NCBI RefSeq assembly: GCF_019249245.1 | Contig: NZ_JAESDK010000026.1 | Location: forward strand, 1-48,501 | From: Alteromonas lipotrueiana | Lineage (GTDB): Bacteria; Pseudomonadota; Gammaproteobacteria; Enterobacterales; Alteromonadaceae | DNA length: 48,501 nt | Direction of reading: 5' to 3' | Shown: piece after piece, positions 18,756-26,876 of the stretch | How positions within the stretch are numbered: position 1 is the stretch's first letter | How the letters are laid out: each line of letters begins with the position of its first letter | The notes under the pieces: model-generated | Databases searched by the model: none | What the model was told of the DNA's origin: nothing | Seen by the model: only the letters and a program-made list of their open reading frames with translations | Position numbers and translations under genes: made by a program

Positions 18756-20207
18756 TTATCTTAATGAGGCCAGTAACGCCGAACCCGTTTGATTAAGCTG
18801 GGCCACGGTCTGGTCAAGATTTAAATATTTATCTCGTAATGTTTGTTCGTAACTGACCATGCGTAACTCAAGGGTTTCACGGTCGTCATAGATTTCTTCG
18901 CGGCTATCTTTAGCCGATCTTTCGCGTAAGCTTATAAGACCACTTGATGAAGAATATTGGTCAACAAACTCAAACAAGCGAACCGCTATGCCTTCTTTCT
19001 CGTCGGTAAACAACGCCGAAATATCGTCATAAGAGTCTTCCAGTGCTTTTTTGAGCCGGTCTTCACCCGAGCCCAGACCGAAATCAGAAGAACCCACTTC
19101 CATTTTGCCGTCAGAATCAATCTCGATACCCAGCTGGAACAATCCGCCTAAGGCTGAGGCACCGACACTATCGCTGACAATACCGGCCAAACCGCCCTGG
19201 ATACCTCTTAGCAGTGAGTCTCCCGCTAAAGCGCCGTCATCTTCAAGCTCGGATTCACCATACTTTGTCAGCTTTTTAATTTCATCAATAATACCGTTAT
19301 AATCATCAACGAATTTACGAATCTTTTCTTCCAGGCCTTCCTCGTCAAAACCAATATTCAATGTTGAAGCAATGGCTTTACCTGTGGTGTCTAGAGGCGA
19401 GACTTCTTTTGCTTCGAAAGAGACGTTCTGTATGGTGTTTTCAAACTTATTGGTGTCGCTTTCTACCGCAATGCCATCAATGGTAGCCCGCGCATTTTGT
19501 GCAGACTTTACCGGCGCTAAATAACTGGCTGTCTCTGTTGAATCTGTGGTGGCCAGCTTGTTTAGTTCGGCTAAATTGTTGTCGTTAACAATGGATAAAT
19601 CGTTACCGGTACCGGTAATTTCAGAAGTGAACACCAGCTTAGCACCACCAGCGGCAGTGCCGGTATCAATAATATTGGCATTTACCCCAAAATTGTTAGC
19701 ATTGTCATTAATAGCTTCGCGTAGCTGAGCTAATGTCATACCAGCGGTCACGTTGACTGAAAAACTATCGCCTGTACTGCCTACTTTAAATGTCAGCGAC
19801 CCGCTACCCGTGCCCAATACACTTTCATCAGATGAAGCAAAGCCCCCGGCGGCTGCGTCGGCGGTTTCTATGCGGCTACCAGAAGCAAGTTGTTCAATAG
19901 CCACTTTGTAGCTACCGGTGAGCGCCGAGTTTGACGCCTCAGCGGTAAATAATTCGGTTTCTTCTTCAGGATTGGTAATGGTCGGCTCGCGTCCACCCAA
20001 ATCACGGTCGGTTTTAAGCTCCTCGACAGTATCGCGAAATTCTGACAACTTAGACTTTATCTGGCCCAGGCCCGAAATTTCAGCTTCAATTTTTTCTTCG
20101 CGAGCATCGAGCCGGGCGGTTTTAGGTGTGCGCTCGGCATCTAGTAACTGTGTTACCAAATCATCCAGCGCTAAGCCAGAACCTACACCCAGTGATTGAA
20201 TAGACAT
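18756..20207 (-). CDS. fliD: Flagellar filament cap protein FliD (HAP2)
   Basis: The 483-residue filament cap protein oligomerises at the filament tip to insert flagellin subunits. The N-terminal FliD_N signature SLGVGSGLALDDLVTQLLDAER is at residues 4-25. The C-terminal half has the FliD_C pattern (FVDDYNGIIDEIKKLT, GDSLLRGIQ, LGIEIDSDGKMEV) and ends with a coiled-coil segment (MVSYEQTLRDKYLNLDQTVAQLNQ). An ATGAGGTAAATCATG start region gives a good ribosome binding site. It is 11 bp after flaG, in one operon with the chaperones and the glycosylation genes. Confidence 0.95.
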   Translation of the reverse strand: MSIQSLGVGSGLALDDLVTQLLDAERTPKTARLDAREEKIEAEISGLGQIKSKLSEFRDTVEELKTDRDLGGREPTITNPEEETELFTAEASNSALTGSYKVAIEQLASGSRIETADAAAGGFASSDESVLGTGSGSLTFKVGSTGDSFSVNVTAGMTLAQLREAINDNANNFGVNANIIDTGTAAGGAKLVFTSEITGTGNDLSIVNDNNLAELNKLATTDSTETASYLAPVKSAQNARATIDGIAVESDTNKFENTIQNVSFEAKEVSPLDTTGKAIASTLNIGFDEEGLEEKIRKFVDDYNGIIDEIKKLTKYGESELEDDGALAGDSLLRGIQGGLAGIVSDSVGASALGGLFQLGIEIDSDGKMEVGSSDFGLGSGEDRLKKALEDSYDDISALFTDEKEGIAVRLFEFVDQYSSSSGLISLRERSAKDSREEIYDDRETLELRMVSYEQTLRDKYLNLDQTVAQLNQTGSALLASLR

Positions 20208-20218
20208 GATTTACCTCA

Positions 20219-20671
20219 TCATACTTGGTTGTTAATCAACACCCCAACCCGATTGCCAATATCTTGCTGCAAGTCTTTAATTCGCTCGGCAAGCTGCAAA
20301 ACTTCTTCGGAAGGAATTTGCCGGATGACATCGCCAGACTGACTGTCGGTTACCGTAACCACAGCACGTTTTGTTTCATCGTCGACCGAAAATGCTAAAT
20401 TACGATTTTGAACCTGCAAAAAATCTTCAACCTCCTGCAGCGCTACGTCGATATTTGCATCCTGCTTTTCGCTTAACTCTTTATCGGCCAACTCTGCACT
20501 TACTTGAACATTTTGTGCCGCTTTCTGGTCTGTAGTATTTTGGGTCTGGGTATTGCTGTTATCAGCGGCCAAAGCAGCCTCTGGTTTTGCTGGTTTAGCT
20601 TCATTGTTTGTCTCGCTACTTAGTCCATTAAAAGCAAAAGACTGGCCAGTTTGTACTGAAATACTATTCAT
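20219..20671 (-). CDS. flaG: FlaG family protein
   Basis: The small cytoplasmic FlaG-family protein is usually encoded between flagellin and fliD and affects filament length. The conserved C-terminal core is seen: NRNLAFSVDDETKRAVVTVTDSQSGDVIRQIPSEEVLQLAERI. The N-terminal 60 residues are low-complexity (Ala, Asn, Gln, Lys). The ATG at 20671 is chosen because GGGAAAAAAATG provides a Shine-Dalgarno at correct spacing and the protein then begins MNSISVQTGQ. A longer in-frame start at 20710 would lie inside the flagellin terminator. Confidence 0.88.
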   Translation of the reverse strand: MNSISVQTGQSFAFNGLSSETNNEAKPAKPEAALAADNSNTQTQNTTDQKAAQNVQVSAELADKELSEKQDANIDVALQEVEDFLQVQNRNLAFSVDDETKRAVVTVTDSQSGDVIRQIPSEEVLQLAERIKDLQQDIGNRVGVLINNQV

Positions 20672-20690
20672 TTTTTTCCCACTCAAAAAC

Positions 20691-20726
20691 AAAAAAGCAG
20701 GCTCTGACAAAAATCAGACGCCTGCT
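20691..20726 (-). terminator. Rho-independent terminator of flagellin gene 1
   Basis: On the minus strand AGCAGGC-TCTGA pairs with TCAGA-GCCTGCT around a TTTTTG loop and is followed by TTTTTTG. It lies 28 bp after the flagellin stop. flaG and fliD start beyond it, so they need readthrough or a further promoter. Confidence 0.85.
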
Positions 20727-20753
20727 ATGGTTGTTATTGCTATTGGGTATTGC

Positions 20754-21578
20754 TTAGCCCAATAAAGACAACGCAGTTTGCGGACGCTGATTTGCCTGGC
20801 TCAATATCGACACTGAAGCCTGCTGAACAATCTGATTACGAGTTAGTTCGGCGGTTTCGGAAGCAAAGTCTGTATCGCGAATACGTGAACGCGCAGACGA
20901 CAAATTCTCAGAAATATTGCTTAAGTTACGAATCGTCGACTGGAAGCGGTTTTGCAATGCACCTAAATCAGCACGGGCACCGCCAATCGTAGAAATAGCC
21001 GCATCAATGTTGGTCAAAGCTGTACTGGCACCTGATTCAGTACTGATATTTACCGTATTAACACCCAGCCCGCCAGCACTAAAGCCACCACTGTTTTTAA
21101 TGGCAACGTCAATGGTCTGTCCAGCTTCAGAGCCCACCAAAAATTTGGCAGAGAAACTGCCCGTCAGCAAATCTACACCACCAAACTGAGTGTCAGATGC
21201 AATTCGGGTAATCTCTGTTTTTAACGCAGACACTTCTTTTTGTAGGGCCGCACGGTCTGAACTGCTGTTAACCCCATTTTGAGATTGTATGGCAAGCTGT
21301 CGAATACGTTGCAAGCCGGTGGTCACCTCTGACAAGGCTCCCTCAGAGGTTTGCGCCAAAGAAATAGCATCGTTGGCATTACGCACAGCCTGGTTTAAGC
21401 CCTGTACCTGAGAAGTCAGACGATCTGAGATTTGCATACCCGCTGCATCATCAGAAGCGCTGTTAATTCGAAAGCCTGATGACAATCTTTCAAAAGACGT
21501 ACTTAGTTTAGAGCCTACATCAGACAATTGACGCTGTGCATTCAACGCTGACACATTGGTATTTACATATAAAGACAT
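20754..21578 (-). CDS. Flagellin (copy 1 of 3)
   Basis: The 274-residue filament subunit has complete conserved N-terminal ([37 protein letters not shown]) and C-terminal ([24 protein letters not shown]) D0/D1 regions. The central variable domain is short, typical of polar flagellins of marine gammaproteobacteria. It differs from copies 2 and 3 mainly between residues 150 and 200 and by Met for Leu at AAGM. It ends ALSLLG. An AGGAGGT ribosome binding site and a sigma-28 promoter at 21730-21756 precede it. Surface Ser/Thr residues in the centre would be the likely glycosylation targets of the nearby Maf/pse genes. Confidence 0.95.
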   Translation of the reverse strand: MSLYVNTNVSALNAQRQLSDVGSKLSTSFERLSSGFRINSASDDAAGMQISDRLTSQVQGLNQAVRNANDAISLAQTSEGALSEVTTGLQRIRQLAIQSQNGVNSSSDRAALQKEVSALKTEITRIASDTQFGGVDLLTGSFSAKFLVGSEAGQTIDVAIKNSGGFSAGGLGVNTVNISTESGASTALTNIDAAISTIGGARADLGALQNRFQSTIRNLSNISENLSSARSRIRDTDFASETAELTRNQIVQQASVSILSQANQRPQTALSLLG

Positions 21579-21729
21579 TATTTACCTCCTGGGAACCCCG
21601 GCCATTCATATGCCTGGATTCAATCCTTTTAAATATCTGATTTTCGGGTCACTACTCCCAAAAACCGACCTCATAATGGCACAGCGAATGACTTCACTAA
21701 CTACCAGTTAAATTACCCCTCAACTAAAG

Positions 21730-21756
21730 CTATCGGCCAAAGCTTTAGAAGCTTTA
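21730..21756 (-). promoter_or_regulatory. Sigma-28 (FliA) promoter of flagellin gene 1
   Basis: On the minus strand the site reads TAAA-N15-GCCGATAG, one base from the consensus TAAA-N15-GCCGATAA. It lies about 150 bp upstream of the flagellin start. Confidence 0.85.
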
Positions 21757-22268
21757 ATTTATTTGTGGATTTTTTTCGAAAGAAAACACAAACCTTTGTA
21801 TTTAAACAACATAATAGGTTTAAAAATTTTGTAGGTAGCACTATTTAGGTAGTTCAATACGGGTTACTGGTATCGAATCAAGTCCGATTACTTAGCTGAA
21901 ACATGCAATGCAGAAGTAAAAACACTGCCGCTTTTAGACGTAGTCTTACCTATGAATAAAACGACTTCGTTTAATAGGATATGAGTTATCACGTGTAAGC
22001 GGGCAGGTATATGTCGTTGTATTAATAATGAGAGCGGCAAATTATCGCCGGTTTGCTGTCTGAATTTCACCATCAACAAGCCTTGAGCGGCAATTATGGC
22101 AAGATTGCTGTCAGATATTTGACATCCACCAGAACGAACAACTGGGGTCTCTGTTACTTTTGATAAAATTTATCCGAGCCAGCAATGCGCTGTATAATGT
22201 GGAGGGTGGGGTAATTTTGTCCCATCTGGAAGTTTGAATGGCAATGCGGCATTCGCTGCCACTAAAAT
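21757..22268. other. Intergenic region upstream of flagellin 1, no gene seen
   Basis: This is the non-coding part of the gap between flagellins 1 and 2. No open frame has a plausible start, codon use or family match; a 63-codon minus-strand frame at 21888-22079 looks random. No tRNA or clear repeat is visible. The remainder of the gap (22269-22555) holds a plus-strand sigma-54-like site and two minus-strand terminators, listed separately. Confidence 0.5.
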
Positions 22269-22284
22269 TGGCATCAGGATTGCT
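22269..22284 (+). promoter_or_regulatory. Sigma-54-like promoter on the plus strand
   Basis: TGGCATCAGGATTGCT has the invariant GG and GC dinucleotides separated by exactly 10 bases and good flanks (TTGGCA, TTGCT). It points away from flagellin 1 toward the 3' end of flagellin 2, where no plus-strand gene exists. It could start a non-coding or antisense RNA, or be chance. Confidence 0.45.
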
Positions 22285-22324
22285 AATCATTTGGTAAGCG
22301 TGAAAGAAATAAAGATAAGAATAA

Positions 22325-22352
22325 AAAAAGCCGGGGCAAGACACCCCGGCCA
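22325..22352 (-). terminator. Strong rho-independent terminator, second after flagellin 2
   Basis: On the minus strand GCCGGGG pairs with CCCCGGC around a short loop and is followed by seven T residues. It lies 200 bp beyond flagellin 2 and 130 bp beyond another terminator-like hairpin. Confidence 0.8.
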
Positions 22353-22480
22353 ATTTCTGCTCACGTTAGGAGATAGAGCAAAAAGCGTTTCAAGTCGGCT
22401 GGCAGGAAAATTAGTAGAAAATAACTGGCCTCTCAACCACATCTTCTACACTCTCAGTACTGTTAGTCGGCGTTTTATTT

Positions 22481-22512
22481 AAAGGTGCGGCCCTGGTGGC
22501 CGCCAACCTTTA
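22481..22512 (-). terminator. Terminator-like hairpin after flagellin 2
   Basis: On the minus strand AAAGGT-(TG)-GCGGCC pairs with GGCCGC-ACCTTT around a small loop, followed by AAATAAAA rather than a clean T-run. It is a strong hairpin but an imperfect intrinsic terminator, which may explain the second one downstream. Confidence 0.6.
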
Positions 22513-22555
22513 CCGGGCTGGCCTCTCAACTCCTTCCCAATTCTTAAATAACTTA

Positions 22556-23389
22556 TTAACCACCTAATAGTGACAGTGCAGCCTGCGGACGCTGGTTAGC
22601 CTGCGACAGCACGGTGGTGCTTGCCTGCTGTAAAATCTGATTACGCGTTAAGCTTGCGGTTTCTGTTGCAAAATCAGTATCGCGAATTCGAGAGCGAGCG
22701 GCAGAAACATTTTCTGAAATGTTGCTCAGGTTACGAATGGTTGATTGGAAGCGGTTTTGAATAGCACCCAGGTCTGCCCGTTTTGCATCAATAACCGAGA
22801 TAGCTGCATCAACGGCTTTCATCGCTGCCGACGCGCCGGCTTCAGAGGTTATATCAAGGGTGTTATCCCCATTATTTAAGCCCTGAAAGCTAAAACCGTT
22901 TGCACGAGACATATTCACACTGATAGTTTGACCGGCATTTGCGCCAATCAAAAATTTCGCAGAATAGCCACCGGCTAATATATCAACACCACCAAACTGG
23001 GTTGTATTCGCAATTCGACCAATCTCAGCTTTTAACGCTGACACTTCTTTTTGTAGCGCCAGTCGATCGGATGATGAGTTAATACCGTTTTGCGATTGAA
23101 CCGCTAGCACACGAATACGTTGCAATGCAGTAGTTGACTCTGACAGTGCGCCTTCTGCGGTTTGCGCTAATGAAATACCATCGTTGGCATTTCTTACGGC
23201 CTGATCAAGACCCATGATTTGCGAGGTCATACGGTCAGAAATTTGCAGACCAGCAGCATCGTCTTTAGCGCTGTTGATTCGAAAACCTGATGACAAACGC
23301 TCGAACGCCGTAGACAGGTCATTGCCTGAGTTAAATAACTGACGCTGGGCATTTAGTGATGAAACATTAGTATTTACAAATAAACTCAT
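22556..23389 (-). CDS. Flagellin (copy 2 of 3)
   Basis: The 277-residue flagellin has conserved D0/D1 ends ([38 protein letters not shown]) and a short central domain (NMSRANGFSFQGLNNGDNTLDITSEAG). It ends ALSLLGG, one glycine longer than its sisters. Substitutions such as MKAVDAAISVIDAKRADLGAIQ separate it from copies 1 and 3. An AGGAGA ribosome binding site precedes the ATG. It is transcribed on its own from a probable sigma-28 promoter at 23513-23538. Confidence 0.95.
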   Translation of the reverse strand: MSLFVNTNVSSLNAQRQLFNSGNDLSTAFERLSSGFRINSAKDDAAGLQISDRMTSQIMGLDQAVRNANDGISLAQTAEGALSESTTALQRIRVLAVQSQNGINSSSDRLALQKEVSALKAEIGRIANTTQFGGVDILAGGYSAKFLIGANAGQTISVNMSRANGFSFQGLNNGDNTLDITSEAGASAAMKAVDAAISVIDAKRADLGAIQNRFQSTIRNLSNISENVSAARSRIRDTDFATETASLTRNQILQQASTTVLSQANQRPQAALSLLGG

Positions 23390-23461
23390 GGGACTCTCCT
23401 AACTCATTAAAAAAAGCGTCTTTTATTATTTTTATTTACGCTTACGATTTATCAAACTTAT

Positions 23462-23477
23462 TGGCACACTGTGTGCT
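23462..23477 (+). promoter_or_regulatory. Sigma-54-like promoter on the plus strand
   Basis: TGGCACACTGTGTGCT has GG and GC separated by exactly 10 bases and a perfect TGGCAC half, but GTGC instead of TTGC. Part of it is also an inverted repeat (GCACA-CTG-TGTGC), so it could instead be a protein-binding palindrome. No plus-strand gene follows; a hairpin-rich stretch does. Confidence 0.4.
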
Positions 23478-23488
23478 TCGTACTCTTT

Positions 23489-23628
23489 GTCAGAGTTAAA
23501 TTTCTGACACTCTTACCGGCTTGCCGGTCTGAGTTTTACACCGTGGCACACTACCCGGTGAAAGCTGACTGCAGGTCTGATGTTTCCAGACCTCACCTCT
23601 CACTACCTCCTGGCTTCATTCCTGCCAG
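23489..23628. other. Cluster of four short hairpins upstream of flagellin 2
   Basis: Perfect small inverted repeats follow each other: GTCAGA/TCTGAC (23489-23508), ACCGGC/GCCGGT (23515-23528), AGGTCTG/CAGACCT (23573-23593) and CTGGC/GCCAG (23610-23628). They begin 12 bp after a plus-strand sigma-54-like site. The second one overlaps the flagellin-2 promoter. It may be a structured RNA or a set of operators. The following stretch to 24116 shows no gene; a 104-codon plus-strand frame there lacks a ribosome binding site and resembles no family. Confidence 0.35.
23513..23538 (-). promoter_or_regulatory. Probable sigma-28 promoter of flagellin gene 2
   Basis: On the minus strand the site reads TAAA-N14-GCCGGTAA. 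The spacer is one base short and the -10 has one mismatch compared with TAAA-N15-GCCGATAA. It lies 124 bp upstream of the ATG, a distance like those of the sister genes. It is expected to be weaker than the other two flagellin promoters. Confidence 0.55.
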
Positions 23629-24116
23629 TCAGCAACCCCGTTATTCAGGCCAGACTATCCCCTGCCGATAAAATTCAGCATGTTGAGCTTCGTACTGTTA
23701 ATGCCCAAAGGCGTTGTGAGATTTACTTTTGCAGTAAACCCGCTGCGTTGTTAGCAGCCAGAAGATTTGAAAAACCTTCTGTCAGAGGCTTAACACACCG
23801 TATATCCATAGTGTCTCAGCTGGGTGGTTTGCCACTCATTACCCGGTTATACACACGTTCTTGTTTAGCCAGACGATGGTGCAATCTTTCCTAACGATTT
23901 TAAAATTACAGACATTATTATTATTGTTAAGTCTGCGTGCTGCGGTGCTTTTTTATTATTATTGCTACCTGTTCAGCTTATTTGGCCCGGGCTTTTTTTT
24001 ATTGTTCCCAGTGCCTTATGTTTTATGTATCGTCATAGGATAGAAATTTCTTTAGTGTTTTTTTGAGTAATTTGAAAAACAATTTAATTTCAGAAGGTTA
24101 GGGAGATTTTTAGACA

Positions 24117-24146
24117 CGAAAAAGGCCGGATTTTTCCGGCCTTAAA
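24117..24146 (-). terminator. Rho-independent terminator of flagellin gene 3
   Basis: On the minus strand AAGGCCGG pairs with CCGGCCTT around AAAAAT, followed by TTTC. It lies about 80 bp after the flagellin-3 stop. Confidence 0.85.
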
Positions 24147-24223
24147 ACAAAAATATGAGTTAACGTAAGATGATACCGAAGTTCACTACCCCCTGGCCTC
24201 ATTCCCACGCTGTGGGGTCATGA

Positions 24224-25060
24224 TTAACCCAGTAGTGACAATGCCGCCTGTGGACGCTGATTAGACTGAGACAATATGGTGGTACTTGCCTGCTGAATAA
24301 TCTGATTGCGGGTTAGGTTAGCTGTTTCAGTAGCAAAGTCAGTATCACGAATACGTGAACGAGCTGAAGAAACGTTTTCAGAGATGTTGCTCAGGTTACG
24401 AATAGTCGACTGAAAGCGGTTTTGTAGCGCACCCAGGTCGGCACGCGCGCCGCCAATGGCAGATATCGCTTTATCCACTTTACCTAGCATGGCAGAGGCT
24501 TTAGCTGCTGTATCTACACCGCCATCAATACCCAGGCCACCTGCACTGAAGCCATTAAGACCATCAATGTTCTTAGCTTCCAGGTTAACTGAGATAGTTT
24601 GACCTGCGTTTGCACCAATCAAAAACTTAGCTGAAAAGTTACCGTTTAATAATTCTGTACCACCAAACTGGGTATCGGTAGAAATACGGGTAATTTCTGT
24701 TTTAAGGGCCGATACTTCTTTTTGAAGTGCGGCGCGGTCTGCAGATGAATTAATACCGTTTTGCGACTGTACTGCCAGCTGACGAATACGTTGTAAAGAA
24801 TTAGTGGTTTCATCAAGCGCGCCTTCTGCCGTTTGCGATAATGAAATCGCGTCATTGGCGTTACGCACTGCCTGATTCAGACCTTCAATTTGCGAGGTCA
24901 TACGGTCAGATATTTGCAGACCCGCAGCATCGTCTTTGGCGCTGTTGATTCGAAAACCTGAAGATAGACGTTCAAAAGAAGTATTTAATGAATTGCTTAC
25001 ATTGGACAGCTGACGCTGGGCATTCAATGAGGATACATTGGTATTGACGAACATAGACAT
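24224..25060 (-). CDS. Flagellin (copy 3 of 3)
   Basis: The 278-residue flagellin has canonical D0/D1 ends ([38 protein letters not shown]). The centre ([23 protein letters not shown]) differs from copies 1 and 2. It follows flgL across a 586-bp gap and has its own sigma-28 promoter, with the best-spaced 15-bp spacer, plus a strong terminator. AGGAGAGACTTATG gives a good translation start. Confidence 0.95.
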   Translation of the reverse strand: MSMFVNTNVSSLNAQRQLSNVSNSLNTSFERLSSGFRINSAKDDAAGLQISDRMTSQIEGLNQAVRNANDAISLSQTAEGALDETTNSLQRIRQLAVQSQNGINSSADRAALQKEVSALKTEITRISTDTQFGGTELLNGNFSAKFLIGANAGQTISVNLEAKNIDGLNGFSAGGLGIDGGVDTAAKASAMLGKVDKAISAIGGARADLGALQNRFQSTIRNLSNISENVSSARSRIRDTDFATETANLTRNQIIQQASTTILSQSNQRPQAALSLLG

Positions 25061-25183
25061 AAGTCTCTCCTACACTCTCAGTCCAGCAAAAGCTGGCAGG
25101 CCGGGTTTATATTCCGGATAATTTAAAATTAGTAGTCATCAAGTACCTGAGGGGTATTTGACTAACTGGCTCTCTCAGTAATC

Positions 25184-25210
25184 TTATCGACCCGCTTACC
25201 GTTCCCTTTA
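25184..25210 (-). promoter_or_regulatory. Sigma-28 (FliA) promoter of flagellin gene 3
   Basis: On the minus strand the site reads TAAA-N15-GTCGATAA, a single mismatch to consensus with exact spacing, 124 bp before the ATG. Confidence 0.85.
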
Positions 25211-25646
25211 GGAAAAAAACAAACAATTGCCGCCGAACCGGCACAACTTTGCCGCCTCACTACAGGCAAGGTATTATTTCTAATACATTTTTTTGCAAAG
25301 GAAAATTTGAAAATTGTTTTGTGAATTACTTAAAAATGTCTTTTATATCGATGTGTTGGCAATAAAAAGAGTAGAAGAAAAAAGTGGATGGCCGGGTAGG
25401 ATAAATAAGTTCTATTTCACTAAAAATATCAGAAAGTAGAAATAAAACCTTTTAATCAACAGGTTATATAAATTCAGGGGATAGATACGGAACTAGAAAA
25501 AGCCAGTGAAAGGGTATTAAAAATTATACATATTGTTTGATTAAATATGTTTATGGACAGTACAGAATAACATCATTGCAGCACGCCAGAAATCAGCGTT
25601 TTGTAATTGAATTAGTACTGCCAGACGATGCTTTCGGGTATAACCC
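25211..25646. other. AT-rich gap between flgL and flagellin 3, no gene seen
   Basis: This 436-bp stretch lies downstream of flgL and upstream of the flagellin-3 promoter. No open frame of interest, tRNA or strong hairpin was found. A terminator for the long flg transcript is expected here, but only a weak GGG-TTATA-CCC inverted repeat near 25640 was seen. Confidence 0.5.
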
Positions 25647-26870
25647 CTAGATATAATTGAACAAAGATAAATTAGTTACTTTAGGGAACGTCGCCAAAGC
25701 TGCATTTAATGCGGTCTCTTGTTTGGCAAATTCGGCAGAGGCTTCGGCGTAGTCGGTATCTTGAATTGCTGAACGTGCCCCCTTGGCAGCAAGTTCTAAA
25801 TCAAGATTGGTTTCATATACCGACTCAGCAATATTTAGTCGGCCACCAATAGAGGAACGCTCTAATGCGACTTTTTCAAGGCCGTTGTCGAGGCCGTTAA
25901 GCGCATCGCTTATTGCCTCATCGATATTCTGCCCGTCTATACTTTGTGTCAGAATTTGAGATAGATCGTGCAAGGTCTCGGGTAAGCTGGTTTTGGTGGG
26001 CTGATCAAGAGAAAACGACACGGTGTCACCAGTAACTGCGTTTAAATTAAAGCTCATGCCTTTTATGGTAAAAGGGGTACCAGAAGCAAAATCTACCGTC
26101 TCTACGACCGTATTGGTACCGGTATTGGTCAGCTGTGCCTGACCCGAAGCCAGAATTTCCAGCTCGTAATTATTGTTTGCCGGAGTTACTGCATCGTAGT
26201 TTGATTTACTGAAAGCATCAAACGCTGATTGTTGTTCGATGGTGGCAGAATTAACTGTAGTACCCGGGCTATTGCCCGTAATGGCAAAGGTACGGCGTCC
26301 TTGAACATCAGCAAACAAATCCTGACCACTCACCGTGCTTCTTACGCTGACCCCATCAGACAACTTGACCTGATTTTCGCCACTGTCTCCATTAAAAATG
26401 ACATTTTGGCCGCTACTGGCTTCATTTAAACTAAATGCCGGAGTTTGCGACTGATAGCCGGCAAAAATGTAGTCGCCGTTCGCATTCTGAGCATTCATCA
26501 GCGCAATAACTTCATCACGAATTTGCGCAATTTCAGTACCTATAGCCCGCTGATCGGTGGCCGACATTGCCCCTGACCCGGCCTGAATAATTAACGTGCG
26601 CGCACGAGTCACTGAATCGTTGATGCCGGTAAGCACAGCTTCTTGTTGTTCCAGATTATTTTTTAACAAATCATTGTTACGCTGGTACTGGTTTAGATTA
26701 TCCAGTTCTTCGGTCAGTCGCACCACTTTTGCCGCCCCCACCGGATCATCCGACGGACGGTTAATACGCTTGCCCGTAGACAACGCTTCCTGGGTTTGGG
26801 TCATTTCACGCTGATTTTCCATTATCGCGCGAATGTTTTGATCATAAAGCTGACTGGTCGAAATACGCAT
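25647..26870 (-). CDS. flgL: Flagellar hook-filament junction protein FlgL (HAP3)
   Basis: The 407-residue protein links hook and filament. The N terminus MRISTSQLYDQNIRAIMENQREMTQTQEALSTGKRINRPSDDPVGAAK is the flagellin-like D0/D1 pattern of FlgL, and the C terminus SAIQDTDYAEASAEFAKQETALNAAL matches as well. The ATG at 26870 is chosen rather than an upstream TTG because the protein then begins with the conserved MRIST. It lies immediately after flgK in the same transcript. Confidence 0.95.
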   Translation of the reverse strand: MRISTSQLYDQNIRAIMENQREMTQTQEALSTGKRINRPSDDPVGAAKVVRLTEELDNLNQYQRNNDLLKNNLEQQEAVLTGINDSVTRARTLIIQAGSGAMSATDQRAIGTEIAQIRDEVIALMNAQNANGDYIFAGYQSQTPAFSLNEASSGQNVIFNGDSGENQVKLSDGVSVRSTVSGQDLFADVQGRRTFAITGNSPGTTVNSATIEQQSAFDAFSKSNYDAVTPANNNYELEILASGQAQLTNTGTNTVVETVDFASGTPFTIKGMSFNLNAVTGDTVSFSLDQPTKTSLPETLHDLSQILTQSIDGQNIDEAISDALNGLDNGLEKVALERSSIGGRLNIAESVYETNLDLELAAKGARSAIQDTDYAEASAEFAKQETALNAALATFPKVTNLSLFNYI

Positions 26871-26876
26871 AAACAA

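Noticed and set aside
21888..22079. 63-codon minus-strand frame in the flagellin 1-2 gap
   Set aside because: It is short, has no Shine-Dalgarno and no hydrophobic or domain pattern.
23580..23894. 104-codon plus-strand frame between flagellins 2 and 3
   Set aside because: It has an unusual composition (many Arg, Cys and Ser), no ribosome binding site and no family resemblance; it is better explained as a random frame in a hairpin-rich spacer.
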